Below are positions 50,546-61,210 of a DNA stretch of 64,000 nt, in pieces; the stretch's first letter is position 1, and each line of letters opens with the position of its first letter. The notes beneath the pieces are model-generated. The model ran no database searches and was not told the origin of the DNA. It saw only the letters and a program-made list of their open reading frames with translations. The DNA is from Cyclina sinensis (lineage: Eukaryota; Mollusca; Bivalvia; Venerida; Veneridae). The DNA is taken from the NCBI GenBank assembly GCA_012932295.1, contig JAAONU010000014.1, positions 4,715,063 to 4,779,062 on the forward strand, given 5' to 3'. Position numbers and translations under genes: made by a program.

Positions 50546-51570
50546 ATAGTCTGTATGAACAAAAGCAACAAGGACTTAATAATATTTTCTTTGCAGATTT
50601 TAAAAAGGCGTCTGGCAGTATTTATCATAATTTCTCAAACAAAACTCTGGACAATTTTAATTTTGGCGAGTCTTTAAATAATGGATTTTCATCTTTTACA
50701 ATGATATGCAATCATGTAAAACAAACAGTGTATTTTTTTTCTAAAAAAGAATGTAGTGTGCGACAATGATGGCTCCTTTCCCCTTACCTATCTTTTATTG
50801 GAATTGAAATTTTACCATTAACCATACAAAATGAAAACAAAAAGATTAAATAAATATTTTAAAAGATGAAATAAAACTACAATATGATAGATGATTTAGA
50901 AATGATTCATATCAAAGCTCATTTAAACTCGATACAATGCATTTGGTTAAAAAAACGAAAACAAGGGAAGCTGATGAAAAAATATTTCAAAGCATTACAC
51001 AAATATGGCAGTAAGCTGATATTTGAATCAAATTTATCGAATCATGATATAAAACGGAAAACAAATTCTTCAGTCAAATATTATGTGGTTAAATGGTAGT
51101 AATGAAAACTCTAGTTGGATCTCAAGACAAAACGTTCATCTTAAAAATATGGTTCGAAGAAGAATCAAATAATTATGTAAAATACATACATATTTTTTTT
51201 CAAACTTAGAACTTCTTTGATTGACCGACTGTAACACAGGAAATATGGATTAGCAAATTATGATTTGTTGAAATACTGTCATATTATTACATGTTTTCCT
51301 AAACAGATACAGAAAATGATTAAGCATGAAACTCTGGAGATGGATTCTGAAACATATTTTTTTTGAAAAAGGTAATAAAACAGATAAACAAGCAAATAAG
51401 ATTCTTTATATAAAATGTTTATATAACAACATTAAAACACCAGGAAATAAAAAAATGAAGACAATTGCACAAAGAGAAAAAATAAGATTGGACATTTCTC
51501 TATCCGAAACCTTTATATTTTTTCAACTGGCTCTTAACTACGGGCTTCCTAATATAAATACATCTTAGAA
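50546..51570 (+). mobile_element. Second LINE relic, unit 2
   Basis: Counterpart of 22620-23650; a change to FGESLNNG near 50663 is closer to the expected FGESL motif than in unit 1. Confidence 0.6.
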
Positions 51571-52041
51571 TTTTATGATTTGAACTTCAAAACATCTTTT
51601 TTGGGGAATGCAGTGTAATTCAACATTTTTGGACGAATGTGACTAACTTGGAGAAAATATAATTCCTTTCGCATAACAGAAAACATAAAGTTAAATAATT
51701 TTGTTAATTTTATCATTAATACCAGAATATACTTCATTTATAAGTTGAATGAACTGATCTTGTATGTCTTGTATGGAAAATAAAAAAAAGAGAGGAAAGT
51801 TAATTTCTTTTTGAAAACAATATGGAAGAACTTCAACCAAAACGGATTTGAACTCTAAAATTTATCGAAAACAAGTTAGAAAGTTAACAGCGACTAAAGT
51901 AAACTGTTGTTCAAGACGCTTGTTATAACAGTTTCTCTTACGTTATACTTCTCCCAGAATAAAATATAAAAATTGCTCACATTTCAGGAAGATAATATCA
52001 CAAATGTAGCAGACATACGCTTCCCAAACATTTCTTTTTAA
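51571..52041. other. Non-coding stretch 3' of GT-2, unit 2
   Basis: Counterpart of 23651-24115; presumably includes the GT-2 3' UTR. Confidence 0.4.
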
Positions 52042-55034
52042 CTATTTCTTTGTCATAATAGCGCCACTATCATTCAGATATATAGGATTATCCGGTAACT
52101 GTTCTAGCTGTAGATCCCATATTGTCACTAAATGTCTAACCTCTTTTTCCGCGATTGTAATGCGTAAGCCAGTGGAATGAAGACCATCTTCCATCCAGTT
52201 AAATGTTAAACCTTGATGAGCTATAAATCAAGAAGTTCATATTGTTACCAGAACAATAAAATACCTTACAAATAAACAGAACAGGAATAAAAAAAGTCCT
52301 TATCATAAAGGGGCTGTACTCCAGATTTGATATAAACAAAAGTTTTACATCAATTAAATGTCTAGATGCCCTGAGACTATAACATGATATTTTACTTCAA
52401 AACTGATTATAAAAGTCAAAATAGAACAAAAAAATATATTTGCACTTCAGCTTGATATGATCTGTGAACCATCATGTTAACAAAATGTTTCCAACGCTGT
52501 TACTGTCACCACTATCGCGGCAAGTGAAATAACAGTAATTTACTTTAAATTTTGTACGGAATAGTTATACCGTCGCGTAACGGTATAGCACTATGAAAGT
52601 GAAACAATCAATGTATAAAGTGATTATCTGACTTATTTTTTTGTCAGTAAGTTAGTTTTTAAGCATTAGTCATAAATATTACAAGAATACAAAAAAAATT
52701 CTTTTTTGTCATCTGGAGGCCAGTCTCTTTAATATCACTCTGCGAAAGATTTTTTATTCTATGTCATTTACCTTCCAAATGCTCCCATTTAGTTTGACCT
52801 TAAACGTTTTTTTGTCGAATAATTTAGTCTTTTATCACTACAGACAGCTTTACAGGATGAAAAACTCAAACATGCACATGAAACCAAAAGCACAATTGAA
52901 ATTGATCAAAGAAATATTTTGATTCCTAAGAAAATCAAGGTAAAACTACTTCTGCTTTCTGTTTGCGATCAAAAGCTTTCTTATTACAGAAAACTTAATT
53001 ATTTCTTGAAGAATTTCAGCCTTTGTGTCGATTAACCCTCTAATACAATAAAACATTTAAGAGTTTTGTGTTATGAGTCATTTGTGGCAAGATAACTTAC
53101 CTTCAAAATTAGGGTATAATGTGTACTCCTTTTTCTGTCTTGTGTAATATAGATACTCCATCTCCCACATTGAGTCCCTCTTTCCTTTACGGGAAAGTGT
53201 TAGATACCACTTTGTTGAAATATGGTTTTCAGGTAAAGGAATAGGAATATTTACACGTTTATTGATCTTGTACCAAGATATGAATTCTGCCCAATTTCGG
53301 TTATTTGGAGAAAATCCTGACGTGCCTAAGGTTGGATACAGAAAAACCTTATTTTCTGTTGGAACTGCTAAGCAACATTTACCATCACTATGCCTAACAC
53401 TTTTCCCTTGTAAGGAAAACCCGGAAATATCGTGCTTATTACTATACTTCTTATGTACAAGTTTCAAATAAGAGTAGAAGTATGGAGACACTGTTAAATC
53501 ATCTTCCAGGATCACAGCTATCTCAGATGAACTTGAGGTGGGGTACCATGTCTGAAGTTAGTAAAAACAAAAACGGATTTAACAATGTCATTGTTGTGCT
53601 CGCAACACAATTCCCCTAACGGTTCCGCCTTGAGAATAAACCAGAGCTATCGTTAAATGTGATAAACTCTAACGCAAAACACCTTATTAGAAGAAAAGAG
53701 GAAATATAGAATGCTTCACATGTATCTACACTTATTGGTGATCTTGCACACCAAGTTTGAAATAGATTGTCCTAGAGATATGAAAGTAATTTGCGTCACA
53801 AGAATTTTATATAACGGGCGGTAAAACTGCGGAGCGCGCATTTCTACAACAGACTGACTGCCTGCCCGGCCGACCGACCGACCGACTGTAAAATTACTCC
53901 TGTATACCCGCGCAAAGAAGGTTAGCCGGGGTATTTGAGAATTACCTTCATGAATTTAATATCATATAACTTTTTAGTTATTAAAGAATCTTTCTGTTAC
54001 AGCCATATTTTGACTATTGCCGTTAAAATAGCTAAAAAAAACTTTTGATCGAGGTAAAAAAAATGTTGTGCATCATCTCCATCATGCCATCTATTCATAT
54101 ACTAAATTTCATTGTTCTAACGTACACGGTTTTTATGTTTACGTGGAATATAGATTTCCGGACAGCCAGACGGACATACAGACAGTGGGCAAACCTATAG
54201 CCCCCTCCGATGTATACAATGGTAGCGGACTAACAATATTTTAATTCTTGAATTTCCAAAAAAAGCAACATGAACTATTTTGTAATAATATGCACCTCGT
54301 CTTTACTTACTAATACGTTAAATCTTCATTTTATGCACCTTTCTGAAATGTTTTATGATGCACAGTTGGAAGAAACATGCTGCGTCATTAATTGTCTTAG
54401 TCTGTCATAATAATAGTAGCCTGCCAAAATTTCATTCATCTTAAACTTATTTCGTACCCGGTTCGTTGAAATTTATCGGGAAATAAATAAAAAGCTCCTT
54501 CATTAATGTAACGCTGTGAATACTAAACACAAACTAAGCTAAGTAGTGTAAAACAAACACTTCCCCTTTTCGAATGGGGAAAGATGATTTCGACAAATTT
54601 CAATAAATATTTGTACAAAAACAATAATTTTATATTACTGTAAGCCATTGTCCAGTTATTCCCACATGCACTGGATGAACAAAAACATGGCATATTCCTT
54701 TGGTAAAACTGAACTTTTGAGCTGCATTAAAAGTCTCGTTGTGAATGACATTCGACTTTGATCTATCAAGCCAAATTTCAAAAACAACATTGTCTCCTTC
54801 ATAATAGGCCTTTTCCAACGACTCTAGTAATCTCAACAGTGGACGTGGTCTATTGTAAGTTATAACAATCACTCTTAAATCAGCGAGTTTTCTTTTTGGA
54901 CTGTATCTGTCAATAAACATACATCCACCGGTGTATTTGTCACCTTCAGTCTCGTTTACCAAAGTCAAATACATTCCACATAGCACTAATGATGACGTCA
55001 ATATGATTATTGTCTTGTACTTGACGGAAACCAT
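52042..55034 (-). CDS. GT-2: putative type II Golgi glycosyltransferase, unit 2 (3 coding exons, 341 aa)
   Basis: Coding exons are A 54639-55034, B 53101-53551 and C 52042-52220, with the same splice sites and phases as unit 1; 396+451+179 bp give 342 codons with stop. Exon A has an in-frame loss of 78 bp (26 residues) relative to unit 1, removing the end of the membrane segment and the start of the stem (LCGMYL joins directly to TLVNETEG). The remaining hydrophobic run (IIILTSSLVLCGMYLTLV) can still anchor. EDD is at 148-150. Exons B and C differ from unit 1 by very few residues (A for D in KCCLAVPTE), while exon A also has T for K near the start, L for P (RKLADLR), S for L (RSKSN), V for L and F for L. 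No stop or frameshift is seen, so the gene looks functional. Confidence 0.8.
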
Positions 55035-55244
55035 AGCTACATCCAGAGCTGAAGAAGATATCGTTATTGTGTGTATTCTGAAAGGCTAAAAAATGAATAC
55101 ATACACTTAATAACTATATGTAAATAAATATATAATATGTAATTTATGATACATTATACATGATATTATCCAAATATAGCTAAGCAAAATTATTCTGAGT
55201 TTTTGTGTTTCTATATCCTTGTTCAGCTTGTGTTTTCTTTATAG

Positions 55245-55369
55245 ACAGCCGCAAATATTACAGAATCACGGGTACTGGGAATGTAACTGAAACCCTTAGC
55301 ATGCTTTTGAATAAAATCCACTACTTTAAACAAACCTGTCATACCGTACGACTATCGGGTGATGGAAAG
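55245..55369 (+). CDS. Candidate exon on plus strand, open in unit 2
   Basis: A 125-bp segment between TGTTTTCTTTATAG and GTAAGTG. Read in phase it gives SRKYYRITGTGNVTETL, then LLNKIHYFKQTCHTVRL and SGDGK. It is head-to-head with GT-2. The family is not recognised. The terminal exon expected downstream (27817-27897 in unit 1) is absent here because unit 3 begins at 55553, so even if this exon is transcribed the gene is truncated. Confidence 0.4.
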
Positions 55370-55472
55370 GTAAGTGTTTTTCACCGAGTTTGTATCAAAA
55401 ACTGCAAATAAAGCTGTGATCATGCATATTCATCAATTTCTCACAATAGGTATAAAAGGAGGGGTGGGGAAT

Positions 55473-55552
55473 ACCGGTTCCTGGTGATTTGCCCTTAGCA
55501 CGTGACCCGGTGATTTGCCCTTAACGCGTGACCCGTTGATTTGCTCTTAGCA
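55473..55552. repeat. 26-bp minisatellite, about three copies, at the unit 2/3 junction
   Basis: Same unit as 27625-27756. The array stops within a copy and the sequence continues with the equivalent of unit-1 base 237. Confidence 0.85.
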
Positions 55553-55839
55553 ATAGGTCATTCTAATTTGTCACGATGCTTGGGAAAATCGACGCATATC
55601 TTATCTTTTGGACAAGGTCATGTACAGTTACCATTATACTCTTTCAATTCTTAGATGTGGACGAGTCTAATAAAAAAGGGAGTGCAGTCTGATCATGATC
55701 TGCACTGCTTGCTATTAGCCATTCTATTTTTGATCATTTCTCTAAGGAGGTTCAATGGTACTCTCTAAACTGAAAGATTGAAAAGTCACTTTTAGTTAAG
55801 TAGCAGGGTAAGGGCTAAAATCGTCCTCTGACTTAGTAG

Positions 55840-56072
55840 TTAAGTGTCATGCAGATTGCTTTTTTTCAGATTCGGAGTGCAGGTACTCGGTCTTTTGGCA
55901 AACTTTCCTGCAACTGCCGTTAGTACAACACCATCTGGTATATACTCTTGTGTTACTGAGGACGCTATGGTGGTGTATTCAACTTTCTTTTGAGTAGTTG
56001 TTGTAGCCGTGGTCGTTGCTATCAAAGGCGATAAAGTTTTTAGTATATTGAGCAGGTAAAAACAATGAAAGA
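55840..56072 (-). CDS. Candidate Thr-rich exon, unit 3
   Basis: Counterpart of 2594-2835 with acceptor GTCTTATAG and an open frame: ATTTATTTTQKKVEYTT, QEYIPDGVVLTAVAGKF, KRPSTCTPNLKK. Retained frame despite several substitutions (I for K, V for D, Q for K, A for T) is mild evidence that it is or was coding. Confidence 0.35.
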
Positions 56073-57252
56073 CTATAAGACATCGGCCACTTGGTATTTC
56101 TTTATCTACTATTTTCGAGCATCTTCAAGAAAAATAAACACTTAAATCATTTTTGAGGCTTTAAATTGGAGTAGTAGGACATTTTCTTGTTCTTTTCGAC
56201 TTATCCGAAATCTGAGAAGATATTTTGAAACCGATTCAATTGTGCGAACACAAGGAAAGTATCAAACGTTAAATATTACCCAAGTGATACCAAAACTCTT
56301 TTTGTATTTACCCACATTGTAGAGGTTAGCTTTTTTTTAAACCATCTCAGAGGTATAAACACTTTCTCATACAAATAATAACATGGTTAATATTCATACA
56401 TAAAACAAATCAAGTTTGTACGCTTGTGTGTAACTACATTTGTTATGGAATGTTAACGTTCAAAATGTTCATTATAAGTGAAGGTAAAAAAAAAGTCCCT
56501 CACATATTCACTGTACAAAATATTTATCGCATTTTAACATCCATGTTTTGAAATGTGAATAAACATGTTTGATGTCCTTCACTGACATTATGTACTTCAT
56601 TCTGTCTTCGAGAAAATAATCCACCATTTAAACACCGTGTCCAATTGTTACAATTGGAAGGAGGATTTGTAGCGCATCCGCAGTCGTGTATTTCAGGGAT
56701 TTAGGAAGGGGTGATGTAAATATTTTCCTCATTATTTCTTCATTTTTTCTGTCTGGTTTTTGTTTAATGGTCTAAGATGACCTTCAAATCAATGTAGATT
56801 CTTGCTCCAAAACTGTTTTGTCTCAGAACTTTGCCATTTTCAAGATCATTCAGGAAAACCTAGCGTTAGAAAGAAAAACGCTTGATTTTAGCACGATGTT
56901 TTGCAGATTTCTTGACATAAACGTATCAAACAACTTTTTATTTTGTTTGGTTTACAAGAATTTCATAGTAAAAACTGATTTTAATTTAAACTTTATCCCT
57001 TCCTTTCCAATTAAATACTGATATAATCGGTTTTGCTAACGAAACACATGTAACGTAGGCGCAGTTATTTTTGTGACGCACGCGGAGCAAGGATTCAATA
57101 ACTTTCAAGTACCTTTTCTCACCGTAATTGACCAAATAATAAATAACTAGATGTATTTTATATTTTAATTCTTACTATGAAATTCTTGTAAACCAAAAAT
57201 ATATATAAAGTGATAATGGTGATAATGCTTTGCAATCAAATAGGATGACTAG

Positions 57253-57715
57253 AGGTATGAAACCACCAATTCAGCTCAAAAAATGGTACCCGCATAATGG
57301 CGGCTAGCAATAGTTCTTAGTTTTCTTGGCTATTTTGAACATTTTTGCCATAATCTGTATATTTTTTTTGCTGGAATCATTTTGTTTGTCTATTTCTGAT
57401 AGTGTGGTAGCAATTTTATGCTCATATGCATTCAGAATAGAATTCACAATGTGAAATTGTTTCACATACCCCAATCTGAAAATTAGCTCAGACTTTTTGT
57501 TAATTTTATGGGTAAGTTTACATAAGCAGAAATCTCTTTCTTGTTTGAAACACAACCCCCACTTTTCTTGCTATTTTTCATGAGTACAGATATAGATCTA
57601 CAAGAATATGTAAGTTAAAGCTATTTAAAAAAGGTTTTGCTATGTTTTACAGCCCTGTGAACTTTATGAATTTTATATAGAATAAAGAAGGAATCTATTT
57701 GGTGGTTTCACACCT
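57253..57715. mobile_element. 463-bp TIR element, copy 1 (nested)
   Basis: Begins AGGTATGAAACCACCAA and ends with the inverse TTGGTGGTTTCACACCT. Nearly identical, in direct orientation and at equal length, to 59815-60277. It contains an 83-codon minus-strand frame (57304-57555; RLGYVKQFHIVNSILNAY, TTLSEIDKQNDSSKKN) that is open in both copies, unrecognised. Confidence 0.85.
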
Positions 57716-59814
57716 ATAAGAAAAATTTCATTTCCTGTTGTCTGCATATGAAAACTTTTAAACTTGCCAGAATGTAGAATTTTGATGTTTTTATTGCTAA
57801 AATGCTGTAAAATAGTATGCCAGGAGTGGATTTAGTGAGTTTTTAAACTTTTCATACTGCAGTTAAGCCATTATGGTAAAATTGCAGGAAAATTGTCCTT
57901 GTAAAACTGTAAACAGAATTTTTGTGTACACAAACCTGATATTTTTGGCAAGGAGTAAGTTTTGTAAGCTGCCAGAGTGCTCACAAGAGCCATTTAGTGT
58001 AGTTTAGCTTATTTAGTGAACATGAAACAGTTAGCTGAGTTCAAAATTCATGTGTATGATGAGAACAAGAAGTTTGGTAATGTCAGGTTTTACTGCACAG
58101 TAGGACTTAGTTCAGTCAAAAAATGTTTCTTATGGTCATTGAGCTTCTGTTTATGTTTTTTATTAGTCTGTTTATGGATAAGAAGAAAGTGCATTAAGCT
58201 TCTTTCAAGTTTTCATGATATTTGGTTAAGATAGTGTGTAGTTGAGGCTTTGGGAAGTCTTAAGCAGACAGTGGTATAATATTTGTGGCTGGTTCACAAA
58301 GACAGGTACCTCAAAGCTATCAAAATAATATTACTCTTGGAATCTGTTTTCTGATTCTGTTAATACTTTTATTGTGTAAGCTTTCATCTTTGTTAGGCTA
58401 CAGTATTTTCACATAACCAGTGCTATTATTCTAGTTTGACAGTTTGCATACAAGGTATGGATGGAGGAACGGTACTTGTATTTGGAAATTTTCAGGCTAA
58501 AACAATGCTATTTTCTGGAAACCCATTAACAAAGCAGCATCCACTGCAGCTACATTGCTTTAGCCAAAACTGTGTTCCACATCAATTTCATACAATTTAT
58601 AACATTTGCTTGACTGTTTATGCTATATTGTAAGGGTATGAAGTGATCTTGAAAGGGAACATGCTAATTAGGTAGAAAAGTAAAGTTTAAAATTTGTGGG
58701 TATATGTTACATGCAGTAGCTACCAATATATGCATTTTCTATTTTCAGAGTGAAATATTCTTCTAATCAGTTAGAAAAATCCCTTCCTTTGGTTGTATCT
58801 GTGTTTAGGACTCAAGGATTGCTTTGCCTTTTGCACATATCATATGTACTCACATGACTACACACTGGCCATAGAGGTGGAGCCCATGTTGAAGATCTAT
58901 CATTGCCATTTTTAGTAAGTACACAGTCATTTTCATTCATACTTACAGTTAAACATTGCTCAAGAAGTAAAAAGAACAATTTATATCAGTGTAAAAACAG
59001 TATATAATAGATGAACAATAAAATTTTGTATGTTGAATACATGTCTAACATTCAGGTGGTGTTCCTGGACTTTTCTGAATTAAAATTGTTAAAATTTCCT
59101 CCTTCAAAGAGGTGTAATTGGCATGAAAGAAGAAAAATGTAGCATTTATTCTGTCAAATTGTATATAAATACTTCAGTTCTTAGGTTTAAAGAAGGCATG
59201 GACAGCATAAACTATCATTTGAGACAGATGAGGATACAAGACAGAGAAGGACCAGAGAAATTTTGATCTTTTTTGGCAGACAGAAGGACCATAGCTTTTG
59301 AAATCTATTTGCTGATATTTTGCCTGGAGGTATAACAGTAACCTCTTGAAATAATCTAGTGTGATGCCTTTTCACATATAAGATAGAGAATTGCAGTTCA
59401 GTCATGCTTATTAGGACAAAATATGACTTGAAAGTCAAAATAATTTGAAAAATTTGCTTTTTTTCCCCAAAAATCTTCATGCAACTAAGAATATTCTGTA
59501 TTTTCTACTAATGTGTAACCCTAAATTTGATAAAATTGGATAAATTAAGTATTCACATATAAGCTGAGACAGATTTGGTTCAAATATATAACGCTTTTTA
59601 AAAAATAACAGAGAAATTTCACCACAGACACTTTCTTTCATTTTGCTGCTCTTGTTCGCAGTCCGCACAGACATTTTGAGTCATTTTAAAAGCTTCATTT
59701 TATGAAAAGTAATAGTATTTCTGGACTGAAATTTGATTTTCTTAAGTTGAAATTAGTTACTCTTGGTGTAGAAACCAAAAAATCACAGTATCAGAAAAAA
59801 AAAAGTTTTCTTAT
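57716..59814. other. 2.1-kb interior between the two 463-bp elements
   Basis: Its outer edges are themselves inverted: ATAAGAAAA just after copy 1 and TTTTCTTAT just before copy 2. Short frames at 58016-58234 (+), 58436-58633 (+) and 59187-59480 (-) match no family I know and may be chance. No transposase motif seen. Confidence 0.5.
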
Positions 59815-60277
59815 AGGTATGAAACCACCAATTCAGCTCAAAAAATGGTACCCGCATAATGGCGGCTAGCAATAGTTCTCAGTTTTCTTGGCTATTTTGA
59901 ACATTTTTGCCCTAATCTGTGTATTTTTTTTGCTGGAATCATTTTGTTTGTCTATTTCTGAAAGTGTGGTAGCAATGTTATGCTCATATGCATTCAGAAT
60001 AGAATTCACAATGTGAAATTGTTTCACATACCCCAATCTGAAAATTAGCTCAGACTTTTTGTTAATTTTATGGGTAAGTTTACATGAGCAGAAATCTCTT
60101 TCTTGTTTGAAACACAACCCCCACTTTTCTTGCTATTTTTCATGAGTACAGATATAGATCTACAAGAATATGTAAGTTAAAGCTATTTAAAAAAGGTTTT
60201 GCTATGTTTTACAGCCCTGTGAACTTTATGAATTTTATATAGAATAAAGAAGGAATCTATTTGGTGGTTTCACACCT
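59815..60277. mobile_element. 463-bp TIR element, copy 2 (nested)
   Basis: Same length and ends as 57253-57715, differing at a handful of positions (about 1-2%). The same 83-codon minus-strand frame is open at 59866-60117. Confidence 0.85.
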
Positions 60278-60587
60278 AGAGCCAATTCTCGACTTTACAC
60301 ATCCGGGTACTTGTTAAAGGTAGTATATCCGTACTTGGGTTTAAATCGGATTTTATCGTTGAGCTATATGTAACTTCAAAATTAAAAATTACAAAACTAG
60401 AACATATAACAAAAGAAACTGTCCTAATTTCCAAGACCTATGGCCTGATAAGTGCATTTTTAACGATTCTAATTAATTAAAGTTGTTAGGTTTCATAACA
60501 AACGACTTTAAAGTCAAAAAGGCTCTAACGATAAAGTCCGAGTAACGATCGACAATCGAATGCTTAAATTAGATAGTTACTGTTATC

Positions 60588-60616
60588 TGATTGGTTAATG
60601 GCGAGAATGACGTCAT
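60588..60616. promoter_or_regulatory. CCAAT-box/CRE cluster
   Basis: TGATTGGTTAATGGCGAGAA is followed at once by TGACGTCA (60608-60615), a perfect palindromic CRE. ATTGG is an inverted CCAAT box and ATGGCG a YY1-like core. Such spacing is common in Pol II promoters. No gene downstream is recognised; the tRNA-like sequence begins about 100 bp later. Confidence 0.3.
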
Positions 60617-60714
60617 TCTTAAGCCGAGAATCTGCTTCCTTAAAAGCTTTCTTTATTTACATTTGATTTTATTAAAAATCTTCATCAAATTTATCTTTTA
60701 CACTCTACCTAAGA

Positions 60715-60785
60715 GGCACCGTGGTCCAGGGGTAGAGTGCAGGGCTCCGGATCCGGAGGTCGCGGGTTCGAATTCCGTCAGAGGC
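60715..60785 (+). repeat. tRNA-Arg(CCG)-like head of a SINE
   Basis: TGGTCCAGGGG matches an A box and GGTTCGAATTC a B box. An anticodon arm CAGGG-CTCCGGA-TCCGG reads anticodon CCG after T33, with one stem mismatch. The T stem GCGGG/TCCGT pairs with two G-T wobbles. The acceptor stem pairs at only four of seven positions, so it is not a working tRNA. It continues without break into AT-richer sequence to about 60920, as a tRNA-derived SINE would; the tail and target duplication were not resolved. Confidence 0.6.
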
Positions 60786-60989
60786 GAGATTCTCTCACGA
60801 TCTTCACATTCCTCACCTCTGCACGTATGGAACCCAGAAAGCAGTCATCGAGCGTGGTTGATTCTAAGTTGTAAGAACTTGTATCGCAATCGATATGACA
60901 TAAATGATGTCTAAACTAAGTCTAAACCTTTTAAATTTGATTTCACAGAAATCTTGTTTTTGTGATGCATGACGCGGATGCACAATAGT

Positions 60990-61210
60990 TTGGAAAAAGC
61001 AGAGAGTAAATATTACCATACATAAAACTCAACAGAGCATTCACGATTCAAACTGCAGACACTATATTGCTGTATTCAGTTTTAATGAGCTGTGAATTCT
61101 CACATTCAATGTCTGCTATTTTTGGGTGAATCAACAAACAACCTTGCACATCCATAATAAGAATACCTGCAAGTTGACAAACAAATTGCTTAATCATTTC
61201 ACGCAGGTAT
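60990..61210 (-). repeat. Dispersed repeat shared with 16600-16766
   Basis: The minus strand carries GGATGTGCAAGGTTGTTTG, TTGATTCA and GAATGCTCTGTTGAGTTTTA in the same order as at 16600-16766, showing a moderately old repeat family present both in the duplicated unit and inside the TIR element. Confidence 0.6.

Larger units (their letters stand above)
27950..55552. repeat. Tandem segmental duplication, unit 2
   Basis: Second copy of the unit. It ends inside the minisatellite at 55473-55552, after which the sequence jumps to the equivalent of unit-1 base 237. Identity to unit 1 is high up to about 53.36 kb and clearly lower from there to the end. Confidence 0.97.

Noticed and set aside
57253..60277. 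The 463-bp direct repeats as LTRs (they contain TG...CA)
   Set aside because: The repeats have extended inverted ends outside TG/CA, no primer-binding site follows copy 1, flanks of TG/CA do not match as a target duplication, and no gag-pol is present.
60715..60785. A functional tRNA-Arg gene
   Set aside because: The acceptor stem pairs at only four of seven positions and the anticodon stem has a mismatch.
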